Source of the DNA: a virus
Virus record (IMG/VR): IMGVR_UViG_3300029258_001254
Span: 1-46,321 of that record
DNA: 46,321 nucleotides
Reading direction: 5' to 3' (one strand)
Part shown: one piece after another, positions 35,040-44,651 of the stretch
Layout of the letters: every line of letters begins with the position of its first letter
Numbering within the stretch: the first letter of the stretch is position 1
Position numbers and translations under genes: made by a program
Notes under the pieces: model-generated
What the model saw: only the letters and a program-made list of their open reading frames with translations
Database searches by the model: none
Told to the model about the DNA's origin: nothing

Positions 35040-38000
35040 TCAGCCGCTCCCCTCGACCGGACCGACTTGGAAGTTGGTGCGCAGCAGCCCGCCGATCGTG
35101 GACAGATTAGATCCTCTGTCGTGCCAGACGTAGTGATTCAGGACGTCGCCCTTCACCATATCCACGATCGTCGCCGCCATGATCTGGTGGTCGCCCGTGC
35201 TGCCGACCTTCAACACGGTCGACGTGTTCGTCTGCGAGCCGTTCAACTGAAACCCGGTTTCGATCGTGGTCCCCGCGGGGACGCTGGCCAGGGCGACGGA
35301 CGCGTATGCGTAGTATTTGCCGGGAGTCAGGCAACGGAACGGCGAGCCGCCCGAGCCGCCTGCGTCGTGGCCGTAGATCGTCCCGCCGATGTTGATCCCG
35401 CCGTCCTCGTAGTCCCGGGACGAGTGATTCACGTTCGTCACGGTCCCTGTGGCGACGATCTGCGCGCTTGCCCGATAGCCGCGGAACTGATGGAACGCGC
35501 GGGTCATCAGCAGGTAGTCGGCGAAAGCGTCCACGCTGTTCGTGATGTTGAAAACGCGGATCCGAACGTATCGGCAGGCCGAGCTGATCGCGTCGGGATA
35601 GAAGAAACCGCTGACCTTGTCCCACGTCGAAGCGCCGATCCCGGTGGACACGACAACCCCGGTGGTGGTGGTGATGAACGACTTGGCCGCGGTGTAACCC
35701 TCGACCAGGACGCCGAGCCGAGCGGACAACGGGTTCACGCTTTGCCAGTTCAGTTCCAGCCGGTAAAGCTGGCCGATGCTGACGGGGATGAAGTCGGACA
35801 GCAGCCGGCCGGCTCCGGAAGCGGCCCACTTGATCGATCGCGTCCCCGTCTCCTGCGTCGTCCCGTCTGCCAGGCAGTCGGTTCCCCAGGCCCCGGTCGT
35901 CTGCGTCCAGCCATCGGGCGGAGTCGTGGCGACATCAAGCGTGGCCTGCCCGAAGTCGCCGTTCAGGATCATGTTCCGGCGCAGGTCGTCGGGATTGACG
36001 TGGTAGGCGGCGACCTGCTGCGTGGCCTGCGTGATCTGCGACGTCAGCGAAGCGACGACGCCGGCGGAGTCAATGATCGCGATCTTCAGGTAGTAGGTTT
36101 GGCCTGGCGTCAGCCCGCCGATCTCAAATCGCGTTGTGCGTCCGACGGCCACCTGGTTCGATGCGTCGGCGGTGAAGCCCGGCGTCTCCGACAGGTGGAC
36201 GCGCGTGAACGCCCAATCGTTGATCGGTGGCGACATCCCCCGCGGGTCGTCGTACTGGACGACGATCAGGCCGACGCCGGGCGTGGAGCTGACGCCCTCC
36301 GCGCTGTCGTGCTGGTAGAATTGGTTTTGCCCGGCGATGCCGGCACGCGCGTCCAGCTCCAGCCACCGCTTGAATCCGCCCGACGGCTTGCCGCGCAGGG
36401 TCAGCTCCGTCCGCGATTGCTGCGCCGTCAGGTTGTGGCGGTAGCTGACGACGGCGAGCTCCTGATCGGTGTCGAAGTGAAAGCCGTTGGCCTCGAAGGT
36501 GAACACGTCGCCCACCAGCTCCACCGGCCAGAAGAACGGGACAGGGATCCCCAGGTCCACGTCGGGCTGGCTCAGGTCGTCCAGGATCGCCTGCGCCATG
36601 TATCGGCCTTCGGCCTCCGTGTCGATCTGCGAGCTGCCCGCCTCTGCCACCTCCATATACCGGCGGCCGTACTTCGTGATCGATCCCGGGTCGTTCACCT
36701 CGACCGTTGTTCGGTCGAGCTGCGACACGCCGAACTTCACGCGGACGACGTTGCGGATCCCGGAGCGCGCAAGCGCCAGCCGCGTCGGCGCGTAGTAGCG
36801 ATCGGGTCCGAAGGTGTAGACCGAACCGGCGACGTCGGCGCCGGCCCGCGTGCCCCCAAGGGTTCCACCACCGTCAGAAAGCCAAAGGGACATCGCTTCC
36901 GTGAACGTGATGGAATTGCCCGCCGCGCCCTTCGTCCCCCATTCCACCTGGACAGCGGCCTCCCACCCCACCTGAGTACCGCCGAGCGTTCCGGCGCCGT
37001 CAGCAGTAACGCCCCCCATTGCCTCCGTGAACGTGATGAAGTTGCCGGCAGTCCCCGCCACACCCCATTCGACACGGACGAACACGCCGCCGGCCCCGTC
37101 GATCACGCGGTCGCCATTCGCCCCGGTCCATAGGCCGATCGCCGTCGCGAGGTAGGCGGCGGTGTCCTCCTTCGACGCACCTTGTTGGAATTGATTGGTC
37201 CCCGGTGTTCCCGCCACGCAGGTCAGCGTGACGGTTCCCACGGTCAGGGTTTGGCCAACCGACGGGTTCCCGGTGAACGTCAGCGAGCCGACGGCCGGCC
37301 GCGGCGGGACGATCCACGCGCTCGCGATGTTCGCGGACTGGCTTGAGTTGAACTTCAGAAGGTCCACGATCGCCGCCGCGTCGTCCACCGCAACACCCGT
37401 CGGGACCCATTGGTTCAAACCGGGCGAGCTGGCGACGGCGGTGTGGGTCGTGCCGTTCAGGCTGAAGGTTTCGCCGACGGATACAACCCCGAACGCCGAC
37501 AGCGTGCCGCGCGCGGCCTTCGCTCGCGGCGGCTCGTAGAGCGTCAGCACGAACGCGCCGACGCTGTCGTTCCAGACCTGGCGGACGTACCACCCGATCT
37601 GATCCGACAGGACGCGGATCGCCTGGAGCACCGGCTGTTTCTTTTGGATGTAGGCCGGAACGAACCACTCCGGCGAGTCGGCCGCGGCGAACGGCGTGGC
37701 CAGGGTGCCGTTCGTGGAGTAGAGCACGACGCGGCCGGCGCCGGTGCCGAACTCGTTATCCAGGATCTCCTGGATCACTTCTTCGACGGGCGCGAAGTCA
37801 CGCGACGCCGGGATCCGACGCTGGAATTCAATGAAGCGATCGAGTTGACCGGAGTTGTCGCGACAGCGGACGGACATCGGTGAAGCCTGCCAGTCGATCG
37901 CGTCGATCTCGCCGCGGAACACTTCCACCCAATCGGCCGGCAGGGGTGCGTCGTCCTCCGGGGTGACCGCGACCTCGAGGTAGATCGGGTTCCCCAGGTC

Positions 38001-38267
38001 GATCAACGTGCCGGCGTCGTTCAGCTTCGACCCGTCCACCAGCGGCGCCAGGCTAAGATCCTCGACCCGCTGGTGAAGCCCGAGCTGGAGCGTCTGAACC
38101 GATGCGTCCTGGCTGTCGCCCCATTGGGCGGATTGGATCCAGTCGCGTCCCTCCAGGTCCGACAGGTTCACCCAATCCCCGCCGCCGCGGTCCACGAACG
38201 CCCGGATGCTGACCCGGCGGTGGTTCTTCGCCAGGACGACGTCCTGCCCTGTTGTTGTTGTTCGCAT
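35040..38267 (-). CDS. Large tail-tip / receptor-contact protein with hub-like N-terminus
   Basis: 1075 residues from ATG 38267. The first 240 residues look like a tail hub: IRAFVDRGGGDWVNLSDLEG, LEVAVTPEDDAPLPADWVEV, FRGEIDAIDWQ. Residues about 390-480 hold two tandem copies of a V-x-V-E-W-G...AGN-x-ITFTEAM...GTLGGT unit. Around 680-770 there is a fibronectin-III-like part (FEIGGLTPGQTYYLKI). Residues about 790-930 begin NMILNGDFGQATLD, typical of carbohydrate-binding sandwiches. The last 130 residues form a jelly-roll-like end. It closes the tail tube and probably meets the cell surface. Confidence 0.8.
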   Translation of the reverse strand: MRTTTTGQDVVLAKNHRRVSIRAFVDRGGGDWVNLSDLEGRDWIQSAQWGDSQDASVQTLQLGLHQRVEDLSLAPLVDGSKLNDAGTLIDLGNPIYLEVAVTPEDDAPLPADWVEVFRGEIDAIDWQASPMSVRCRDNSGQLDRFIEFQRRIPASRDFAPVEEVIQEILDNEFGTGAGRVVLYSTNGTLATPFAAADSPEWFVPAYIQKKQPVLQAIRVLSDQIGWYVRQVWNDSVGAFVLTLYEPPRAKAARGTLSAFGVVSVGETFSLNGTTHTAVASSPGLNQWVPTGVAVDDAAAIVDLLKFNSSQSANIASAWIVPPRPAVGSLTFTGNPSVGQTLTVGTVTLTCVAGTPGTNQFQQGASKEDTAAYLATAIGLWTGANGDRVIDGAGGVFVRVEWGVAGTAGNFITFTEAMGGVTADGAGTLGGTQVGWEAAVQVEWGTKGAAGNSITFTEAMSLWLSDGGGTLGGTRAGADVAGSVYTFGPDRYYAPTRLALARSGIRNVVRVKFGVSQLDRTTVEVNDPGSITKYGRRYMEVAEAGSSQIDTEAEGRYMAQAILDDLSQPDVDLGIPVPFFWPVELVGDVFTFEANGFHFDTDQELAVVSYRHNLTAQQSRTELTLRGKPSGGFKRWLELDARAGIAGQNQFYQHDSAEGVSSTPGVGLIVVQYDDPRGMSPPINDWAFTRVHLSETPGFTADASNQVAVGRTTRFEIGGLTPGQTYYLKIAIIDSAGVVASLTSQITQATQQVAAYHVNPDDLRRNMILNGDFGQATLDVATTPPDGWTQTTGAWGTDCLADGTTQETGTRSIKWAASGAGRLLSDFIPVSIGQLYRLELNWQSVNPLSARLGVLVEGYTAAKSFITTTTGVVVSTGIGASTWDKVSGFFYPDAISSACRYVRIRVFNITNSVDAFADYLLMTRAFHQFRGYRASAQIVATGTVTNVNHSSRDYEDGGINIGGTIYGHDAGGSGGSPFRCLTPGKYYAYASVALASVPAGTTIETGFQLNGSQTNTSTVLKVGSTGDHQIMAATIVDMVKGDVLNHYVWHDRGSNLSTIGGLLRTNFQVGPVEGSG

Positions 38268-38271
38268 CGGA

Positions 38272-39831
38272 TCAGCTCTCCAGTTCGAACTGGATCCGCT
38301 GCGCGTTATCTTGCCACCCACCGTCCAGGTAGATCGGGTTGTAGATCCGGTTCACGACCCGACCTTCGACGTGCCGGAACCCCGGCGCGCGGTGCATCGT
38401 GGATCCTTCGGCCAGCAGCTTCGGCAATGCGGGCGGCTGTTCGGTCTGCTGCGACGCGAGCCCGGCGATCATGTTCGCCGACGCCGCGAACGGAAGCACG
38501 ATCACCTCGTCCATCATTGCCCCGCCGCCGAGCCGAAGCGAAGCGCCCGCCGTCCCGTAGTTACCGATCGCCAGCCGTGTCATGATCTCCAGGTTTGGTA
38601 TCTGGAACCCGAACGCCGCGGCCACCTGCCCGCCGTCGTAGTACCCCACCATCAGCGTGTTCCCGGCGAACTGCCCGTAGATGGTCCGCCCGACCGTCAT
38701 GGCGACGTGGTGCCAATCGTTATCCCACGCCCCGGTGATCCCCTGGTTCACCACGGTCGAGCCGCCAGACGAAACCAGGAACGACAGGTTATCGGTCCCG
38801 GCGCCGCGGGCCGCGCGGATCGCCTCGCTGTTGCTAGTGTCGTGAAGGTTGAAGATCCCCTTTGACAAGCTGAAACCGGAGTAGCTGTCCATCTTGATCC
38901 ACGCCGCGAACGTGAAGCCGTCGGCGCCTTCGAACATGCTGGTGTCGTATTCCAGGTTTTTCGAGCTGCGCGACGTGTCGAACCAAGTGGTCGCCACGTC
39001 GTCCGACGGTTCGATCTGTAGCGCGTCGATATAGATGTCGCCGGCTGCGGCGCCGCCGGTCACAGTGACACTGATCGAGATTGTGGAAGCGGCGGGGTCC
39101 GTCGTCCCGTAGACCTGAACCCGCTGCCACACCCCGGACTGTAGTGACGCGGGCGCCCCGTCGATGTTGTCCACGTCGTCGTCCAGATCAACCGTGACCG
39201 TGATCCCAGTGTCGAGCGTCATAAGGTAGACGCTTCCAACGTATCGGGTCGATGCACCGCACGATTGCCCGTTCGTCTGGACGCCCTGGCCCAGCGCGGT
39301 CCGCGTGTGTTTGACCGCAGACAGGGTGCCCTCGAAGGTTTCGATCGCGTAGTAGGTCGTGTCCAGCGCAAGCGAGCCGCCGCCCACGGTGGAGAATCCC
39401 GACGCGCTAGACGCTCGTGCCGTCGCGGACGGTAGGATGTTCGTCGCCGCGGCTTCCACCGCGAGCGACCCATTGCTCGCGAAGAACGATTCAGGTTGAC
39501 CACCCACCGCGCCGATAATGTCCGAAACCGGCGACATCGACTTCGCGGGGACGATCGTGCCGCTGGTCGAGCCGGGCCCTAGCCCCTTCCCGCTGTAAAG
39601 ATCGGCGTCATACGGCCACGAATGCCCACGACCCTGAAGGAGCCCGACCAGGGCTTCAGCGTCGTCGGCGCGTAGCTCCGTCGTCTCAAACATCCATTTG
39701 TCGAACAGCTCGCGGCGGTCGACGTTCCATGTCCCATTGAACGACCGCGCGCGCTCGCCGATGATCACAGGCTGCCGCTGCCCGCCCTTCCGGATCGGGA
39801 TCTGCCAGCCGTTCAGGTTCAGGAATGCCAT
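38272..39831 (-). CDS. Tail protein with LamG/concanavalin-like domain
   Basis: 519 residues from ATG 39831, with AGGTGAGACC upstream. The N-terminal 90 residues (MAFLNLNGWQIPIRKGGQRQ) look like a distal-tail-type contact domain, including FETTELRADDAEALVGLLQG. Residues about 285-440 form a LamG-like sandwich: FTFAAWIKMDSYSGFS, DNDWHHVAMTVGRTIYG, DEVIVLPFA. It sits between tape measure and tail tip, the usual position of the distal tail protein. Sugar binding is plausible. Confidence 0.8.
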   Translation of the reverse strand: MAFLNLNGWQIPIRKGGQRQPVIIGERARSFNGTWNVDRRELFDKWMFETTELRADDAEALVGLLQGRGHSWPYDADLYSGKGLGPGSTSGTIVPAKSMSPVSDIIGAVGGQPESFFASNGSLAVEAAATNILPSATARASSASGFSTVGGGSLALDTTYYAIETFEGTLSAVKHTRTALGQGVQTNGQSCGASTRYVGSVYLMTLDTGITVTVDLDDDVDNIDGAPASLQSGVWQRVQVYGTTDPAASTISISVTVTGGAAAGDIYIDALQIEPSDDVATTWFDTSRSSKNLEYDTSMFEGADGFTFAAWIKMDSYSGFSLSKGIFNLHDTSNSEAIRAARGAGTDNLSFLVSSGGSTVVNQGITGAWDNDWHHVAMTVGRTIYGQFAGNTLMVGYYDGGQVAAAFGFQIPNLEIMTRLAIGNYGTAGASLRLGGGAMMDEVIVLPFAASANMIAGLASQQTEQPPALPKLLAEGSTMHRAPGFRHVEGRVVNRIYNPIYLDGGWQDNAQRIQFELES

Positions 39832-39835
39832 GGTC

Positions 39836-42484
39836 TCACCTGTTGTTCGGATTGGGCGGGATGTCGAGCGGCGTCCCGTTGGCAGCGAAGTTGCGCCAGT
39901 CGGCGGCGTTCGTCAGCCGGTCCAGGAACTGTTCCGGGTCCTCCGCCATCAGGATCAGCGTGTCGATCGTCGTGGTCTGCCCGGTGCCGGCTGCGGCGCC
40001 CAGGATCCCGGCGCCACCGCCGGCAAGGTTCCCGAGCCCGGCGCCGATGGCGGCGAAGCGGGACGCGGCGACCTTGAACCCTTCGGGCACGTTCGTCATG
40101 GACGCGGCGACTTCTTTGAAGCTGTCGGCGGTTTCGTCCGCGGCCTGGCCCATTTCCTCCACGGCCACGGTGTTTTCCTCCACCGCCTCCGTGTGGTCCT
40201 CGACCACCTCCGCGTTCTCCTCCGTGCCTTCCACCAGGTCGGCCAGTCCTTCGGCCATACCGTCGATGTCGACGCGCGCGTCGCGGATCGTGTCAGCGAA
40301 GTCCCTGACCTCGCCGCCCGCTCCAAATATGTCAGCGACCGCGGCGACGACCTCCAGGATCCCGGTGATCACGTCGATCACGGCGTTCACGACCCACGCG
40401 ATCGCGATCGCTATGGCGCCGACGACGATCGCAAAGCCCTTCATCACGAAGGCGAGGACTTCAAACACCGGCATCAGCGCGACCAGGATCACCTCGACAA
40501 TCGGCAGCAGGGCTTCGACCAGCAGACCAACCGCGTCAAACAGCGGCTCCAAGCCGGTCACCAGGACGTCGATCACCTCGCCGAGCTGTACGATGATCGG
40601 CGTCAGTGACTCCGCGACCGTTTCCACCAGGGGCGCCACGGCCTCGACCAGCGGCTCCACGGCCTCGACCGCGAGCTCGAACAGCGGCACCAGCGATTCC
40701 ACGATCGCGGTGAAGGCTTCGGTTTTGGTCGCCAGGTCAGCGAGCACGGCGGCCACGGCGGCATACGGGCCGCCGGCCTGCGCGGCCTGGATTCCGGTTT
40801 GGATCGTGCTGCCGATGTCGCCGAGCTGCGACAGGAGCCCTTCCGCCGTCGATCCGAGCTGATCGAAGATCGCCTGGTCCGTCATCGCCGCCTGGACCTT
40901 GGCTGCCTCACCGGTCCCGGCGCCGGCTCCGGTTTCGGTTGCCGGTGGAACCGGGGCCGCTTGCTTCGGCGCGGACTTCGCCTCGATCATTTCCAGCAAA
41001 CCGAGCGATTCCAAAATCTCGTCGCCCAGCTCGCCGAACGCATCACCCACGAACGACGCGGCGTCGCCGCCGGCCGCCTTGATCGCCTCGAAGGCTTCGC
41101 CGGCAAGGTCCCCCGCATTGTCCATCACGTCGGCGATCGTGTCGCCTGCGCCTTCGGTCGAGCCGGCGACCCATTCCATAGCGTCGCTCGCCGCTTCGGC
41201 TGCGCTCTCGTAAGAATCCGAAACGAAGTCGGCCGCGTCGCTGAACCCGCGGAACGATTCCACGGCGTCGGCGGCTTCCGGCGAGATCAGCCGAAGGGCT
41301 GACACGGCCGCGTCGCTGATCTGGTCGAATAGGTCGGCGATGAAGTCCACCACGTCGGCGAAGGCGTCGGCGAAGAACGTGGTGACCGTCTCCCACTCCT
41401 TCGCGATGTCCTCCGTGAACCCTTCCCAAGCGTCCGACAAAAAGTCGGTCAGTTCGTCCCATCGCGTCCCGATCCAGTCGGTCACCGCGTCGAACTTGCC
41501 CTGGATGCCGCCCAGGTCCTCGTCCCATGCCTTGCGCACGATCTTCATAATCCCGGCAATCGCCAGGACGGTCGCGGCCAGCGACAGGACCGCGGCGACG
41601 GCGATCGCGATCGGCGCGAGGATCGCAGCTCCGGCAGCGGTGAAGGCGATCGCCACCGTCGCCGCCGCTGCCGCGATCCCCAGCGTCGCGGTGACCGCGA
41701 GCGCAGCCAGCCCGAGGTATGCCTTCGCCTTCGGCGACAGGCTGTCGAACGCCTCGACAAGGCGGCCCAGCGCCATCGTGATTGTCTGGAATACCTTGGT
41801 CAGGGGTACTTCGACCATTTCGCCGAACTGTTCCAACAGGTCGCCGCTCGCGTTCGTCGCTTGCTTGAACGCGCCGGTCACGGTCTGCGCCATCGTCTCC
41901 GCGGCGTTGCCCACGTTCGCGTCCACGATCTCCGCGACCAGGGCGACGCGCTCCATTTGGTTCCCGGCGTCGAACGCGGCCTTTTGCACGTCGGTCAGGA
42001 TGATCCCAGCACGCGACAGCGCCGACGCGCTGGTGGTGACGGACTTGCCCAGCAGCAGCGCGGCGGAGTTGAGATCCGTCCCGGTGAACGCCGCCAGGTT
42101 TTGCATTCGCGGGATCAGGGTTCGGAGCTGGTCCTCCGTTAGAGCGAAGGACTGGAGCATCGCCGCGCCGCTGATCGTCGCTTCGTCTCCGAAGGTCGTG
42201 ACCTTTTGCAGTTCGGCGGCGTACTCCTTCACCGCCTCCGTGTTCGTCCCGTAGATCGACGCCACGGCCTCGAGCCGGCGTTCCGCCTCCTGCTGTCGGC
42301 CGAGCGCAGCGGTCGCGAGCCCGATCGCGCTGGCCATGCCGGCGAACGCGATCGTGGACTTGTTTCGGATGTCGGAGATCGCCGCGCTGTTGTCGCGAAC
42401 GGCCTTCGTGGCCTTCGCCATCCCCTTTTCGAATTCAGCGGTCAGCGCCTCCAGCTTGACCCCGAGCGTTCCCAGCAGCGCCAT
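39836..42484 (-). CDS. Tape measure protein
   Basis: 882 residues, the longest structural helical protein. N-terminus MALLGTLGVKLEALTAEFEK, then the TP901-type region with ISGAAMLQSFALTEDQLRTL and LLLGKSVTTSASALSRAG. There are hydrophobic segments near 265-320, alternating acidic coiled regions, and long VEPLVEAVAPLVETVAESL-type heptads. It sets tail length and may pass the inner membrane during DNA entry. By the usual 1.5 angstrom per residue rule the tail would be about 130 nm. Confidence 0.93.
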   Translation of the reverse strand: MALLGTLGVKLEALTAEFEKGMAKATKAVRDNSAAISDIRNKSTIAFAGMASAIGLATAALGRQQEAERRLEAVASIYGTNTEAVKEYAAELQKVTTFGDEATISGAAMLQSFALTEDQLRTLIPRMQNLAAFTGTDLNSAALLLGKSVTTSASALSRAGIILTDVQKAAFDAGNQMERVALVAEIVDANVGNAAETMAQTVTGAFKQATNASGDLLEQFGEMVEVPLTKVFQTITMALGRLVEAFDSLSPKAKAYLGLAALAVTATLGIAAAAATVAIAFTAAGAAILAPIAIAVAAVLSLAATVLAIAGIMKIVRKAWDEDLGGIQGKFDAVTDWIGTRWDELTDFLSDAWEGFTEDIAKEWETVTTFFADAFADVVDFIADLFDQISDAAVSALRLISPEAADAVESFRGFSDAADFVSDSYESAAEAASDAMEWVAGSTEGAGDTIADVMDNAGDLAGEAFEAIKAAGGDAASFVGDAFGELGDEILESLGLLEMIEAKSAPKQAAPVPPATETGAGAGTGEAAKVQAAMTDQAIFDQLGSTAEGLLSQLGDIGSTIQTGIQAAQAGGPYAAVAAVLADLATKTEAFTAIVESLVPLFELAVEAVEPLVEAVAPLVETVAESLTPIIVQLGEVIDVLVTGLEPLFDAVGLLVEALLPIVEVILVALMPVFEVLAFVMKGFAIVVGAIAIAIAWVVNAVIDVITGILEVVAAVADIFGAGGEVRDFADTIRDARVDIDGMAEGLADLVEGTEENAEVVEDHTEAVEENTVAVEEMGQAADETADSFKEVAASMTNVPEGFKVAASRFAAIGAGLGNLAGGGAGILGAAAGTGQTTTIDTLILMAEDPEQFLDRLTNAADWRNFAANGTPLDIPPNPNNR

Positions 42485-42757
42485 CTATGTCGACTCCTTC
42501 CGCTTCGCCCGGTTGCGTTCGATGAACGCCTCCAGCTCGGCGCGGTTCCTGAACTGGCTGGCGCTGACGGTCCCCGGCTTCGGGCCCAGCAGCTTCCGCG
42601 GGGTGATCCGGCGCTTCGTCCAACAGTTCATCAGGTTCGCCGTCGCAAAGGCGGCGACCTGGTAGCTGGCCCACAGGCGATCGTCGTAGCCGCGAAGGAC
42701 GATCGACAGCTCGAACGGGGTGGAATCCCAGAACTGGCCAAGGGACATCCCCGCCAT
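42485..42757 (-). CDS. Tail assembly protein, second chaperone-like gene
   Basis: 90 residues from ATG 42757, with AAGGCG upstream. It starts MAGMSLGQFWDSTPFELSIV and has LMNCWTKRRITPRKLLGPKP. F-W-x-x-T-P-x-E-L is common in small proteins placed just before tape measure genes. It lies 14 bases after the previous tail chaperone gene. A programmed frameshift joining them is not obvious from the sequence. Confidence 0.7.
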   Translation of the reverse strand: MAGMSLGQFWDSTPFELSIVLRGYDDRLWASYQVAAFATANLMNCWTKRRITPRKLLGPKPGTVSASQFRNRAELEAFIERNRAKRKEST

Positions 42758-42771
42758 GGTCGCCTTCCGTG

Positions 42772-43155
42772 CTAGGTCTGCGTCGCTGAATCCCGCGGGC
42801 TCGTCGTCGTAGGGTCCGCGGACGGATCCCGCTTCGGCGTCTCCGTGCTGCCGGTGTTCGCTGCGTTGAACGCCGCCGTCAGGGCTTCCGCGTAGTGCGG
42901 CATCTCCTGGAGGATCATCATTTCTTCGACGTCCTCCACGGTGGCATCGGGCAGCGATCCGCGGCGAAGCCCCGACCAGAACAGGAACGCGATATCATCA
43001 GGTCCCCACTGGTCGGACGCCTTGAAAATGTCGGCGACGCTGCCCGCCCCGAACCGCTCCTTCAGTTCGCGCAGGGCGCCGAGCGTGAAGCGAAGCCGGT
43101 GGCGTTCGCCGCAGATGGTGATCTCCACTTCGCCGCGGAGTGAATTGGTAGCCAT
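42772..43155 (-). CDS. Tail assembly chaperone-like protein
   Basis: 127 residues from ATG 43155. It has EVEITICGERHRLRFTLGAL, RELKERFGAGSVADIF and DDIAFLFWSGLRRGSLPDAT, a pattern of gene-transfer-agent gp-type tail chaperones. The C-terminus is Thr/Ser/Pro-rich and disordered. It lies between tail tube and tape measure, the classic site. It coats the tape measure during assembly. Confidence 0.75.
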   Translation of the reverse strand: MATNSLRGEVEITICGERHRLRFTLGALRELKERFGAGSVADIFKASDQWGPDDIAFLFWSGLRRGSLPDATVEDVEEMMILQEMPHYAEALTAAFNAANTGSTETPKRDPSADPTTTSPRDSATQT

Positions 43156-43178
43156 GGTGTCGCTTGCCTTTCTTTGGA

Positions 43179-43598
43179 TCAGGTTTGGGTGGCGATGGTG
43201 ATCGCGCCGCTGCTGTCGGCGGTGATGCTGATCTCCTCCACCTCGCCGGTGGACATATCGATCGACACGTCCGACAGCGTGGCCAGGAACTTCCATTCCC
43301 GCTCGCCCGCGCTCTCCTCCGGCCGGATCCGGAAGTAGAGCTTGGATCGGTTCGTGTAGAACTCGTCCAGGATTTGCCCCTGCGCGGTGTTGCTGCTGTC
43401 GTACTTCGCGGTGACGTCCACGCTGGCCTGCTGGTCAGCGTATTCGCCTTCCTTAAAGCCGCCGCTGTCGTTCGTGGTGGCGTCGGCGATGTCGATCGTC
43501 GTGCCCATGCTGCCCGACGTGATCTTGCCGATGTCGTTGTAGGTGATGTCGTCCGTCGAAACGGCGATCTTGCTGTTGCGTCCAATGATGATAGCCAT
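43179..43598 (-). CDS. Major tail tube protein
   Basis: 139 residues from ATG 43598, with AAGGAG six bases upstream. It starts MAIIIGRNSKIAVSTDDITY, then ITSGSMGTTIDIADATTNDS, VTAKYDSSNTAQGQILDEFY and WKFLATLSDVSIDMSTGEVE. This is the tail-tube (gpV/TP901 MTP) beta-sandwich pattern with the typical DxATTNDSG segment. Tail genes surround it. Confidence 0.88.
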   Translation of the reverse strand: MAIIIGRNSKIAVSTDDITYNDIGKITSGSMGTTIDIADATTNDSGGFKEGEYADQQASVDVTAKYDSSNTAQGQILDEFYTNRSKLYFRIRPEESAGEREWKFLATLSDVSIDMSTGEVEEISITADSSGAITIATQT

Positions 43599-43608
43599 CG
43601 GGGTCTCC

Positions 43609-43968
43609 TTAGTTCGACGGCGCCGCCCGAACGACGGCAAAGCCCATGGTGGGGGTTGTGGACAGGTCCAGGTGGACGACGCCGCCACCCTGGTCGTAGC
43701 CGACGTCCGGAACGCCGACCACGGACAGCTCGCCCGCCGCCGTGGTGATCGTCACGTCCGTCGCTCGGTTGAAGGTGCGCCGGCTCGCGGTGCCCAACAG
43801 CGACACGGCGACGCCGCCGCCGGAGCCGTTGTTCATCAGGACCAGCACGGTCCCGCCGGGATGGACGAACGACAGCTCGCCGGAGCCGTCGTCGTTCGTG
43901 TAGCCGATGTCCTCGATCTTACCGCCGAAGGCGGCGGCGGTCTGGACGGGGATCGCAACTCGGGCCAT
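43609..43968 (-). CDS. Structural protein of the tail region, unknown
   Basis: 119 residues from ATG 43968. It starts MARVAIPVQTAAAFGGKIED and has GELSFVHPGGTVLVLMNNGS, a compact beta domain that looks like a small decoration or neck protein. It lies between a short connector-like gene and the tail tube. No family named with confidence. Confidence 0.7.
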   Translation of the reverse strand: MARVAIPVQTAAAFGGKIEDIGYTNDDGSGELSFVHPGGTVLVLMNNGSGGGVAVSLLGTASRRTFNRATDVTITTAAGELSVVGVPDVGYDQGGGVVHLDLSTTPTMGFAVVRAAPSN

Positions 43969-43971
43969 GGT

Positions 43972-44235
43972 CTACTCCTCCAGCTCGGCCGGCTCGGCCG
44001 GCTCGGGGTTCGCGTCCAGCTCGAAGGCCGGCTCTTCTGGTTTCGGCGCATCGGGATCCGGCGCCTCCGGGTCCTTCGCGTCGGGGTCGACGGCGATCGG
44101 ATCGTCGCCAGCGGTGACCGCCGCCGCCACGTCGTCGGGGACGTCGTAGAGCTGGCCGCCAGCGTAGGTGATGGTTCCACCCTTGTCGCCGCGGTCGTGG
44201 TCGTAAGGTCGCTTGAAGCGCAGGCGCATCGGCAT
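43972..44235 (-). CDS. Small protein with Pro/Glu tail, unknown
   Basis: 87 residues from ATG 44235, with GGAG about eight bases upstream. It has a basic start (MPMRLRFKRPYDHDRGDKGG), YDVPDDVAAAVTAGDDPIAV, then a Pro/Asp/Glu tail. The layout resembles the gene crossing the contig join. Probably a small virion or assembly protein. Confidence 0.65.
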   Translation of the reverse strand: MPMRLRFKRPYDHDRGDKGGTITYAGGQLYDVPDDVAAAVTAGDDPIAVDPDAKDPEAPDPDAPKPEEPAFELDANPEPAEPAELEE

Positions 44236-44238
44236 CGG

Positions 44239-44649
44239 TCACTCCTCCGTGATCAGTTCGAGATTGGACGACCAGCGGTGCCGGCCGTCCTCGTCCTCGC
44301 CCAGGTAAAGCGGTTCGGTCTCCGCGACCGCGGCGTCCGTGTAGCCGCTGATCGGTGCGTGGTGGACAGCGTCGCGGACCGATCGCGCGAGCGTCTGGCC
44401 GGTGGCGAACTCGCGCGGATTGCTCCGCGTGATCAACTGGACGCCGGGGTATCGCAGCTCGGGGCCGGCGCCGCCGAGCAGGTAGGCTTCGGGCCGCGGG
44501 CCGCCGGCAGCCAGGACGAACACCGCCTCGTGCGGGATCACCCCGTCACGCTGCGCGCGCTCCTTCCCTTGGAATAGGTTGGTCCCGAGCGTCAGCGCCG
44601 CCAGGTTCGTGTCGAGGTAGCCCGCCACGTCTGCGTCAGGGGTGCCCAT
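44239..44649 (-). CDS. Tail terminator / minor capsid-type protein
   Basis: 136 residues from ATG 44649. A TTG at 44655 overlapping the previous stop is the alternative. It has VAGYLDTNLAALTLGTNLFQ, HEAVFVLAAGGPRPEAYLLG and VQLITRSNPREFATGQTLAR. This is the pattern of the small proteins that cap the tail tube at the head end (phage minor capsid / tail-completion group). The position between HK97 gp10-like and tail tube genes agrees. Confidence 0.78.
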   Translation of the reverse strand: MGTPDADVAGYLDTNLAALTLGTNLFQGKERAQRDGVIPHEAVFVLAAGGPRPEAYLLGGAGPELRYPGVQLITRSNPREFATGQTLARSVRDAVHHAPISGYTDAAVAETEPLYLGEDEDGRHRWSSNLELITEE

Positions 44650-44651
44650 GG

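Noticed and set aside
35067-37133. Plus-strand open frame of 688 codons opposite the tail-tip gene
   Set aside because: Antisense shadow of a well-supported structural gene.
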